Positions 25,494 through 33,077 of a stretch of 33,142 nt of DNA are shown here, one piece after another. Source of the stretch: Anaerophaga thermohalophila str. Valhall (GTDB taxonomy: Bacteria > Bacteroidota > Bacteroidia > Bacteroidales > Marinilabiliaceae). The notes under the pieces were generated by a model, which saw only the letters and a list, made by a program, of their open reading frames with translations, ran no database searches and had not been told where the DNA came from. A program made the translations under genes and the position numbers. The stretch's first letter is position 1, and every line of letters begins with the position of its first letter. The stretch covers positions 1 through 33,142 of the forward strand of contig NZ_AHZV01000127.1 in NCBI RefSeq assembly GCF_000250735.1. Reading direction: 5' to 3'.

Positions 25494-26161
25494 ATGGACT
25501 ATAAAGCATTTCAAACAGGATAGAATCCGAACTGGAAAATCTTTTTTATGAGACGCGTTCTGGTATTTCCGAGCGAGAAGATAGTCGTGCTTTTGGAGCT
25601 ATGATTGAAAAAAGAATTACAGAGAATTGGGACGATATTTGCAGCAGACTTGGTTACGAAGCAATAGATATCCCTGGAAGAAGGACTATTTTTGATTTTG
25701 CTTGTAAAATTGATAATATTCTTTTTGGATTTGATGTAAAAACAAAGGACCTTGATAAGTCAAAATATTCGGACGGAGGAGTTTGCGCTGTTGGTAATTT
25801 ATTAAAATATATGGCTAATGATAAAGGGGTCTTTGTTATTGTTGAATTTGGTCATGATAAATCAACCACAAAGAATAATTCAAGAGATATAGAATATATT
25901 CGTGTTGCCCCTTTTCACACACTTCCAACTGATATTTTTCGAATTGAAAATCTGGGGACAGGGCAGGTTAGACTTGATTATACTTTAAACCAAGTTTGGG
26001 ATGAGATTAATTGGGGAAGAACTTACCATGAATTCTTTGAAAAATTCTGTAATTTGGCCATCACTCACTATAAAAGAGTAAAATCTGATGCTGAAAAGAG
26101 AATTACTTCAATCGTAAAATTTAAAGAAACCGGATATAATGAATTTAAATTCATCAAATAA
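25494..26161 (+). CDS. Putative type II restriction endonuclease, 5' end frameshifted
   Basis: The intact frame from ATG 25601 encodes 186 residues with a PD-(D/E)xK-like core: Asp32 in TIFDFACK, then FGFDVKTKD with Asp45-x-Lys47, followed by a VFVIVEFGHD strand. Together with the overlapping DNA methyltransferase this makes a restriction endonuclease likely; it could also be another nuclease of the fold. The same frame is open upstream to 25500 and reads plausibly (ESELENLFYETRSGISERED), while an ATG at 25494 gives MDYKAFQTG in another frame. One missing base near 25518-25521 would join them, so I start the feature at 25494. If the 25601 ATG is used, the protein lacks about 36 residues. The gene is visibly more AT-rich than metH and metF. 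Confidence 0.55.
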
Positions 26162-27662
26162 GACCATTAAAATTGGAGACATTTTCACTCCTACTCAATG
26201 GGGGGAATTTGCGATTAAAGAATTTTGCATTTTTGATGACTGGTTAAAAGGCGCAACTGTCTTTGATCCTACCATGGGAGAAGGGCACTTACTTGAAGCC
26301 CTAATCCTTTATGGGCTAAAAAAGAATTACACTGTCAGCCGGTTACCAACTCATAATCTCTTTGGTAATGAAATAAATTCTAAATACCATCAAACGTCAA
26401 TCGCCAAATTCAAAGACCAATTTGGCTTAAATATGTCAAACAATTTCACAAATGAAGATATTCTGAAATTGAAGCCTCAACAATATGATATTATATTGGG
26501 GAATCCACCTTGGCAGAACTTTGTTGATTTACCAATTACATACAAGGAAGATGTTAAAGACTACTTCATCAGATATGACTTAGTTGAGAATAAAAAAGAT
26601 CTTTTATTAGGAGGTTCAAGAATTGATATTGCAGCCTTAGTAATTCAGGTTTCTATACACAATTTTCTTAAAGATAATGGTAATTCCTTCTTTTTTATGC
26701 CACTATCTTTACTCTTAAATGACGGTGCGAACCAACATTTTAGGAAATATAAAATTGATTCGACCGTATTTGCCCCAAAAAAAATTTTCGACTTTAATTC
26801 CACAAAAGTTTTTAAAAACGTTTCGACCAGGTATGGGTTAGTTCATTTCAAAAAAAATGAATCACCTGAATTCCCTCTCTCCTATTTTAGATTAGAAAAT
26901 GAAAAATGGACTTCCTATTTTGCATATCCTGCTTTCAATAAAACAGATCCGTTAAGCATTTCTAAAGAAAAAGAGGTGGACTCTTTAAAGAACTTTTCCC
27001 CCATCGTTATTAATAAGGAATCAACCCCAAGGCAGGGAATCAATACTTGTGGAGCAAACTCTGTTTTCTTTTTTGATCACAAAGAAGATATTTCTGAAGA
27101 CAATTGCTTATTAAACGGTAAGTTTGAATTACCAAACAGATTTGTTTATCCATTGCTGACTTCAAAAAATTTCAAAGAAAATGGTCTTATTCCCTATAAG
27201 TGGGTACTTCTCCCTTATAGAAAAGATGGAAAACCACTAGAACAAATGGAAATTGATCAGTACCCAACTTTAAAGAATTATTTATTAAGCCATAAAGAAG
27301 CGCTTGAGAAGCGCAAAGGTACTATGATTTCATCATGGATAAATAAAGGGTATTGGTGGGTTATGTTAGGAGTAGGACCATATAATTTTTTCCCATATAA
27401 GATTGTTTGGGAAGCATATGGAAAAAAGACATTTAATCCAATAATCGTTTCAAATAAATGGCAAGCAAATCAATCACTTCAAGCTTTTATTCCTTTAAAA
27501 GATATGACTGAAGCCGAAACCGTAATTCATCAACTAAAAAACCCTTTAATTGAAAATTACCTGTTATCATTGAAGATGGAAGGAACCATGAACTGGGCCC
27601 AACCTGGTAAAATAAAAAAGTTCATAAAATTCAGGGAACCTAGTTTAACTTTATTTGGATAG
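26139..27662 (+). CDS. DNA adenine N6-methyltransferase of an R-M pair
   Basis: A 507-residue DNA methyltransferase that should protect the host site from the adjacent nuclease. An FTPTQWGEFA segment (about 17-26) resembles motif X, VFDPTMGEGH (41-50) is motif I for AdoMet binding, FGNEIN (75-80) resembles motif II, and ILGNPPWQNF (119-128) contains the catalytic NPPW of adenine-N6 enzymes. The order X-I-IV with the target domain at the C-terminus fits the gamma class. It overlaps the nuclease gene by 23 bp. Codon use is strongly AT-biased (many AAT, TTA, ATA) compared with metH/metF. The recognition sequence cannot be read from the sequence. The stop lies 14 bp before the metF start. Confidence 0.87.
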   Translation: MNLNSSNKTIKIGDIFTPTQWGEFAIKEFCIFDDWLKGATVFDPTMGEGHLLEALILYGLKKNYTVSRLPTHNLFGNEINSKYHQTSIAKFKDQFGLNMSNNFTNEDILKLKPQQYDIILGNPPWQNFVDLPITYKEDVKDYFIRYDLVENKKDLLLGGSRIDIAALVIQVSIHNFLKDNGNSFFFMPLSLLLNDGANQHFRKYKIDSTVFAPKKIFDFNSTKVFKNVSTRYGLVHFKKNESPEFPLSYFRLENEKWTSYFAYPAFNKTDPLSISKEKEVDSLKNFSPIVINKESTPRQGINTCGANSVFFFDHKEDISEDNCLLNGKFELPNRFVYPLLTSKNFKENGLIPYKWVLLPYRKDGKPLEQMEIDQYPTLKNYLLSHKEALEKRKGTMISSWINKGYWWVMLGVGPYNFFPYKIVWEAYGKKTFNPIIVSNKWQANQSLQAFIPLKDMTEAETVIHQLKNPLIENYLLSLKMEGTMNWAQPGKIKKFIKFREPSLTLFG

Positions 27663-27675
27663 AATTCATACATTT

Positions 27676-28632
27676 ATGCCAACTGTAGCCGAAATAATCA
27701 GAAACATTGACAAACCGTCTTTCTCTTTCGAACTGTTACCCCCGTTAAAAGGCAACAGCATTCAAAAAGTTTTCAGAACCATTGATAAACTCAAAGAATT
27801 CAACCCTCAATATATCAATATCACTTCTCATCGCGACGAAGTGGTTTACAAAACCAATGAAAAAGGGTTTACCGAACGCCGGGTATATCGAAAAAGACCG
27901 GGAACAGTTGCCGTTGCCGCCTCTATTCAGCACAAGTATCAGATACCGGTGGTTCCGCACATGATCTGCAGCGGCTTCACCAGGAGCGAAACCGAATATG
28001 CTCTTATCGACCTGAATTTTCTTGGTATTCACGATCTGTTATTGCTCAGGGGAGACAGCTCGTCCCGGCATCAGTTTTATAAACCCGAGGAACAGGGAAA
28101 TGCTAATGCCATAGACCTTATCCATCAGGTTAATAATCTGAACAAAGGACAATTTCTCGACGGAACACTGATGGAGCCTTTTGAAACACCTTTTAGTTAT
28201 GGTGTGGCCGGATACCCCGAAAAACATGAAGAAGCACCAAATCTGGATTCCGATATTTACTGGCTGAAACAAAAGGTGGATGCAGGAGCGGAATATGTTA
28301 TTACCCAGATGTTTTTCGACAACGAAAAGTTTTTCAATTTTGTGAAAAAATGCCGCGAAGCAGGAATAAAGGTGCCAATAGTTCCCGGTATTAAGCCCAT
28401 TAACATCAAAAACCAGCTCACTATTCTGCCCAAAGTTTTCCATACCGAAATACCAGAATCACTGGCCGGAGAACTCCGAAAATGCAAAAACAACGATGAT
28501 ACTGCCAAAGTTGGAACAGAATGGGCTATTATGCAATCAAAAGAATTACTTTCACACGGGTTCAATTTACTGCATTTCTATACAATGATGGCCACACAAA
28601 GCGTCTATGACATAGCCGGAGCAATTTACTAA
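27676..28632 (+). CDS. metF: Methylenetetrahydrofolate reductase
   Basis: A 318-residue MetF: NADH-dependent reduction of 5,10-methylene-THF to 5-methyl-THF, the methyl donor for MetH. It has the conserved opening FSFELLPPLKG (residues 17-27, with the catalytic Glu in FELLPP), INITSHRDE, PHMICSGFTRSETE, LLLLRGDSS, and the C-terminal AEYVITQMFFDNEKF and VPIVPGIKPI segments of the TIM barrel. I chose the ATG giving MPTVAEIIRNI; a TTG seven codons earlier overlaps the methyltransferase gene. Its stop overlaps the stop of the convergent PagL-like gene (shared CTAA), a tight arrangement like the one inferred for birA/SRPBCC before MITE insertion. Confidence 0.97.
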   Translation: MPTVAEIIRNIDKPSFSFELLPPLKGNSIQKVFRTIDKLKEFNPQYINITSHRDEVVYKTNEKGFTERRVYRKRPGTVAVAASIQHKYQIPVVPHMICSGFTRSETEYALIDLNFLGIHDLLLLRGDSSSRHQFYKPEEQGNANAIDLIHQVNNLNKGQFLDGTLMEPFETPFSYGVAGYPEKHEEAPNLDSDIYWLKQKVDAGAEYVITQMFFDNEKFFNFVKKCREAGIKVPIVPGIKPINIKNQLTILPKVFHTEIPESLAGELRKCKNNDDTAKVGTEWAIMQSKELLSHGFNLLHFYTMMATQSVYDIAGAIY

Positions 28633-29708
28633 AAAGGCGACAGCAAAAACCGCATCCCGAGGAATTCGGCCACTTTCCCATGAGCTTTTAAACCTGTCCC
28701 GATTGCAATTTTTTCACTCACCTCAAAATCAAGTGTATAATACTGATACCAGGGTGCATGAGTAGCATGCCCGCTCCAGACATAAATACCGGCTTTTTGT
28801 CCAAAAGCAAACCGTCCTAAAAGAAAGGTATGCCCAACCATAAAACTCAGACGTGATTTGCTACCCAAATCTGAATAATCACGGCTATTGTCGAACTCTG
28901 CCATGACGCCGGCCGTCCAGGCGTTGATGCGTGCAAACTGTGACATATATTCGCTCGCTGCAGACAATACCAAAGCTTTGTCCTCACTTCCTTCAGGCTC
29001 TTTCAGTCCGGCAATTATATTAAAATACCATTTTTTTTCTCCGCTTACCCGATCATAAGGCTGAAGCTCTATTTTGGACGGAAGAGAACGAGAATCAAGC
29101 TTCCGCTGAACACCTATACCCAGGGCAGTATAATTTATGCCAAGATTCGGTTGATTGGTCCCTCCGTTCGAAATATGCTGAAATGTGCCTGCCAGACGTA
29201 ATGCCCACCGGTCACCAACTGGATATTTAAAGGACAATCCCGCCAACAAGGGAAAAGAAAAATGAGTGCTGTACGCCACATTTTCAGGGTTATTGCTTTC
29301 ATCATAGGGATTGCTCAAATAACTGATCCCCAAACCCGCTTTGAAAGAGATATCAATATTTAACGGGGAAAACAAAACCGGTTCAACATAGAACAATCCC
29401 GACAATGCATGCCCGAGAGAGCTATCTCCGAAATCCCGGAAATTCAAAGATGCACCTATCGATGGATAACACTGACACAAGGAATAAGCCTTTTCGGAAA
29501 CAAATTTCCATTCATAATCTATTCCGATGCCCCTTGGAGATACATTACGGAAATGTTCCATCCTGGAGGAATGAACAACAATTTTCCCCCCATAAAACCA
29601 GGTATTCAGATAACGGATTGGCAGCTTAGCTTCCTTCTCCTGAGCTTTGGCGACAATTGAAAAAAGTAACCCGATTATAGTAAAAAATATGTAACAGCGT
29701 TTTTCCAT
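28629..29708 (-). CDS. PagL-like acyloxyacyl hydrolase family outer-membrane protein
   Basis: A 359-residue exported protein: signal peptide MEKRCYIFFTIIGLLFSIVA with cleavage near AKA-QE, then alternating amphipathic strands ending in a terminal Phe (RFLLSPF), as expected for an outer-membrane beta-barrel. The stretch FQHISNGGTNQPNLGIN (177-193) matches the PagL catalytic region with His178 and Ser180; the Glu of the P. aeruginosa triad corresponds roughly to Asn at this spacing, so activity is uncertain. PagL removes the 3-O acyl chain of lipid A. This longer Bacteroidota form may do the same or a related reaction. No operon partner is seen; it is tail-to-tail with metF. Confidence 0.7.
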   Translation of the reverse strand: MEKRCYIFFTIIGLLFSIVAKAQEKEAKLPIRYLNTWFYGGKIVVHSSRMEHFRNVSPRGIGIDYEWKFVSEKAYSLCQCYPSIGASLNFRDFGDSSLGHALSGLFYVEPVLFSPLNIDISFKAGLGISYLSNPYDESNNPENVAYSTHFSFPLLAGLSFKYPVGDRWALRLAGTFQHISNGGTNQPNLGINYTALGIGVQRKLDSRSLPSKIELQPYDRVSGEKKWYFNIIAGLKEPEGSEDKALVLSAASEYMSQFARINAWTAGVMAEFDNSRDYSDLGSKSRLSFMVGHTFLLGRFAFGQKAGIYVWSGHATHAPWYQYYTLDFEVSEKIAIGTGLKAHGKVAEFLGMRFLLSPF

Positions 29709-29903
29709 CCGTATAAAATTACAAAAGTCAGTACAAAAATCTAAACGCGAAGACGCAAAGTTTTTATTGCAATATTCCGTTAAACTTTTACAGATGTCTG
29801 GTAATTAATTGTTTACACAATTAATGGCGAAAATCACAACTCTCTCATAATAAAAACTTTGCGTCATTGCGTCTATGCGTTTAGGCTTTTTTTAACTGAC
29901 TAT
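29709..29903. repeat. GCGTC-type palindromic repeat B, copy 2
   Basis: Inverted arms CTAAACGCGAAGACGCAAAG (29742-29761, continuing TTTTTATT) and AATAAAAACTTTGCGTC with TATGCGTTTAG (29850-29884) surround about 80 nt of AT-rich sequence. The right arm and its T-rich end resemble copy 1 at 16990-17056. MITE copy 7 begins directly after its terminal GACTATTG. No gene is seen here. Confidence 0.65.
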
Positions 29904-30063
29904 TGTCTATAAACTCGCAAAAAAAATTTTTCAGTATGTATGTCTGTTCAGAAAGTGCCGGTTGCAAGGCTTACGAAGTCCGAAAATACGGAGTTGACTC
30001 ATCGTAAATGAGTAATTTTCGGACGAACGTAACACAGTAAATGGCACTTTATGCACAGATACT
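29904..30063 (-). mobile_element. Palindromic MITE-like element, copy 7
   Basis: About 160 bp; its left end lacks the first few bases (begins TGTCTATAAACTCG, fused to GACTATTG of repeat B), and its right end is GCACAGATACT, followed by AATT. The stem core is the alternative type and perfectly paired: GTCCGAAAAT with ATTTTCGGAC. No left target copy can be identified. Confidence 0.8.
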
Positions 30064-30067
30064 AATT

Positions 30068-30232
30068 AGTGCTTGTCTATAAATTACGCAAAACTTGTTT
30101 CTGGTCATGTGTCTGTTCAGAAAGTACCAGTTGCAAGGCTTGCGAAGCCGCCAAAACCGTAGTTTACTAATCGTAAATGAGGATTTTGGCGGCAAGCGTA
30201 ACACAGCAAATGGCACTATATGAACAGACACT
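30068..30232 (-). mobile_element. Palindromic MITE-like element, copy 8
   Basis: 165 bp (starts AGTGCTTGTCTATAAA, ends GAACAGACACT) with AATT on both sides (30064-30067, 30233-30236). The left AATT is also the right flank of copy 7, so the two are in tandem. Stem: TGTCTGTTCA/TGAACAGACA is perfect and the core is GCCGCCAAAA/TTTTGGCGGC, tip TTTAC-TAATC-GTAAA; about 40 of 58 arm positions pair. Confidence 0.87.
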
Positions 30233-30310
30233 AATTACAAAAATCATTATTTTAGCGATAGACACCAGGTTATTGGAGGCATCAATTTTTCGGATATATC
30301 GCATTATCTC

Positions 30311-30772
30311 ATGGATTACAAAACAGCACTTCATAAAGCGTCATCGTTATGCTCCAGGCAGGAATACTGTCGGTCGGACATTCGTAAGAAACTCGAAAAA
30401 TGGGACATTCAGCCGGAACAATCTGAAAAAATATTAGCCGAACTGGTTAAAGAACAATTTATTGATGAGTCAAGGTTTGCTTCGTTTTATGTTCGCGACA
30501 AATTCAGGTTCAACAGGTGGGGCAGGCAAAAAATACGCTGGCAGCTAAAGCAAAAAGGGATTTCTGACGATGATGTCAACAGCGCTCTAAATCAAATTGA
30601 TGAAAATGACTATCGCCAGACGCTCAAAAACCTCATGAAAGAAAAACTAAGACAAGTTAAAGACAGAGAGCCCTTTAAACAGAAGGCTGCTCTGATTAGA
30701 AATGCAGTTTCGAAAGGTTACGAATACGAGGAGATCATTCCCATTGTGGAACAATTATTGTTAAAGAATTAA
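30311..30772 (+). CDS. recX: RecX family regulatory protein
   Basis: A 153-residue RecX, which binds RecA filaments and usually restrains strand exchange. The three-helix repeats are visible: ALHKASSLCSRQEYCRSDIR (first), KILAELVKEQFIDESRFASF (second), then RWGRQKIRWQLKQKGISDDD (third), the last being the most conserved RecX signature. Length is typical for the short bacterial form (150-165). recA is not adjacent. It starts 79 bp after the tandem MITE copies 7 and 8 and is followed 12 bp later by the LPP20-like gene, with which it may be co-transcribed. No exact -7 box was found between the element and the start. Confidence 0.9.
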   Translation: MDYKTALHKASSLCSRQEYCRSDIRKKLEKWDIQPEQSEKILAELVKEQFIDESRFASFYVRDKFRFNRWGRQKIRWQLKQKGISDDDVNSALNQIDENDYRQTLKNLMKEKLRQVKDREPFKQKAALIRNAVSKGYEYEEIIPIVEQLLLKN

Positions 30773-30784
30773 AAAAATAAAAAT

Positions 30785-32167
30785 ATGAACAGGCTCTACA
30801 CTCTCTTTCTGATAGTTATTTTTAGCTTATCTCATCTTCCGGCCGAAGCTGCCAAACCCAAATGGGTAAAAAAACGCCCTTCGGACAGAGAATACTTTAT
30901 TGGTATAGGGATGGCATATAAAAACGAATCATCCGGACTGGATTATGCAAAAAAAGCACGAGCCGATGCACTGAGGGAAATGGCATCGGAAATTGAAGTA
31001 AACGTGTCTGCCAACTCTCTGCTGCGCCAATTTGAAAATAATTATGCTTTCCGCGAAACTTTCGAATCGGAGATTGCAACATCTGCTGCAGAAAACCTGA
31101 CCGGTTATGAAGTGCAGACATGGGAAAACAAAAAAGAGTATTGGGTGATGATGCGCCTGAATAAAGAACAATATCAGCGTCGCAAACAACTCGATCTGGA
31201 AATGGCCAAAAAGAAGGCCGCCTCATTTCTTCTTGAAGCCCGTCAACATTTGAAGAATATTGAAATAACAGCTGCTCTGGGCGCATATTTCAAAGCCATT
31301 GAATCGCTGGAAAACCACCTCAAAGAGGACCTGACCTACAGAACTATTGACGGTAACATCAATTTCGGAACGGATATCATGAACGACCTGCGGCAATTGT
31401 TCTCAAAAATATCAGTCACACCGGTTAATCCAATTTATAAGGTATCGTTCTCAAAAACGATGGAAGCACCGTTAACCGCTAAGGTTGAATATTTTTCACC
31501 TGCCGGACGAAAAGTTCCTGTTCATAATTTTCCGGTTTGTTTCCATTTTACACAGGGCAAAGGAATTTTACAGGAAAAGGCGGTTTCGAACCCCGGAGGA
31601 GAAGTGAAAAGTTATATCCAAAAGCTTGAATCGTCACTAAAAAAACAAAAGGTTACAGCTAAATTCGACCATACAGCACTTCTTCAGGAAGAGAACATCA
31701 ACAGCCCTCTGGTCAGCTTTTTCCTGCCCGAAGGTACTGTACCCGCTGCAACCTTCGACATTGAACTCCAAAAATCGGATGCGTGGTTTACCGCTGTAGA
31801 ACAGATTTTTGGAAGCCCTGAAATCAGGCAACCCTTTGCCAATCAGCTTAAGTCAGAACTAAACGAAACCTTTTTCAACTTCACACCATCCGCCGAATCG
31901 GCATCCTACATCGTTGAAACGGATGTTAATTTCAGGAAAGGTGAAATAAAAGAAGGCACCGGTTACACCGTTTACCTGGTTTTTGCCGACCTCTACTTTT
32001 CAATCATTTCAGCCGAAACAGGAACCGAAATATTCAGTGACACGGTGACCGGAATAAAGGGGATGCGTCCCGGAAGTTATCAGTATGCTTTAAAAGAAGC
32101 AAGGGAAAAACTTTTGAAAAAATTCAGGGAAGAAATATACCCGCAACTCGAATCTCTGAACCTTTAA
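30785..32167 (+). CDS. Exported LPP20-like protein
   Basis: A 460-residue exported protein. The signal peptide (MNRLYTLFLIVIFSLSHLPA, cleaved near AEA) lacks a lipobox Cys, so it is probably periplasmic and not a lipoprotein. Residues about 25-140 resemble the LPP20 domain: KPKWVKKRPSDREYFIGIGM, then a helix with DYAKKARADALREMASEIEV, a pattern shared by LPP20-family proteins, and YWVMMRLNKEQY. The remaining two thirds are mixed strand/helix with no motif I recognise. Function unknown; the family includes Helicobacter LPP20 and FlgP-like proteins, but no motility genes are nearby. The gene follows recX closely. Confidence 0.65.
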   Translation: MNRLYTLFLIVIFSLSHLPAEAAKPKWVKKRPSDREYFIGIGMAYKNESSGLDYAKKARADALREMASEIEVNVSANSLLRQFENNYAFRETFESEIATSAAENLTGYEVQTWENKKEYWVMMRLNKEQYQRRKQLDLEMAKKKAASFLLEARQHLKNIEITAALGAYFKAIESLENHLKEDLTYRTIDGNINFGTDIMNDLRQLFSKISVTPVNPIYKVSFSKTMEAPLTAKVEYFSPAGRKVPVHNFPVCFHFTQGKGILQEKAVSNPGGEVKSYIQKLESSLKKQKVTAKFDHTALLQEENINSPLVSFFLPEGTVPAATFDIELQKSDAWFTAVEQIFGSPEIRQPFANQLKSELNETFFNFTPSAESASYIVETDVNFRKGEIKEGTGYTVYLVFADLYFSIISAETGTEIFSDTVTGIKGMRPGSYQYALKEAREKLLKKFREEIYPQLESLNL

Positions 32168-32185
32168 GTGCTCGCATTCATAAAG

Positions 32186-33060
32186 TCAGGCAAGAATCTT
32201 TCGCGGTTTTATGGTATACCATAATCCGGGCAACGCAGAAACAGCCGAGACCGAAAAAAACAACAAACTTAAAGCCACTGCAAGGTCCTGCTGCAAGTTC
32301 AGATATTCAGCCCCCATCAGGAAAGTAAATTCGCGGGCACCTATACCTCCCAGTGTCACAGGCACAGACGCCATGATTGCAGAGAGGAAAAAGAGGAACA
32401 AATAATCATCATAACTGCCTGAATTTTCTACTCCGAGAGCATGTAGTATGCTTACGGCTGCCAGCATTTGAACGCCCTGAACCAAAACAGACCACAAACT
32501 AATATAAACAAAGGCTTTTCGGAACCGTGGCAATAGCCATTTCAGGAAAAATAAAACGCGATTAAGGGAACCGGAATAGCAAAATACAACCACGACTTAT
32601 ACGGAAAAGAATAATCGACTAGATGCAAAAGTATCAGTATAAATGTGACAATAATCGTTAAGCCCGAAAGCCGGTCGGCAAAAATAGCACCCAGCGACCT
32701 CTTAACAGGCACTTTCAGATAGTGATTGAGCATATAAACCTTAAAGCCGTCACCACCAACACCTCCGGGCAGAAAAAGATTATAAAACAAGCCCAGCCAG
32801 TAAAGCTTTATGTTGGTCTTTTCGGAAATATTAACCGGCATTAACCGGAATAAAGTATTGAGACGGAAGGCGGCTGCCACCTGCGAAATCACATAAATCA
32901 TCAACGCAACAAAAAGCAACAGAATATTGGCTCTTACAATGGCCTTTTCAATTTCTTCAATATCGATCTTTGAGGTAATGTACCATAAAATACCAGCGCT
33001 AATAAAAATCTTAGCAATTAGTTTTATGGTTTTTATGTGTTTTTGGTTTTTATTATTCAT
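32186..33060 (-). pseudogene. Flippase-like (LPG synthase TM/UPF0104) protein, frameshifted
   Basis: A polytopic membrane protein of the lysylphosphatidylglycerol synthase transmembrane / UPF0104 family, read as two overlapping frames. The first (32542-33060) carries the start, GILWYITSKIDIEEIEKAIV and the family motif LPGGVGGDGFKVYML; the second (32186-32593) carries VPVTLGGIGAREFTFLMG and the end. One extra base in the T5 run (minus strand, 32547-32551) would join AFYF to FLKWLLPRFRK and give one protein of about 290 residues with a normal family pattern. The sequence as given is therefore interrupted, either a real mutation or a sequencing error. No aminoacyl-transfer domain is present. 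MITE copy 9 lies 17 bp upstream of the ATG. Confidence 0.75.
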
Positions 33061-33077
33061 CAGTATAAAACTAGTCT

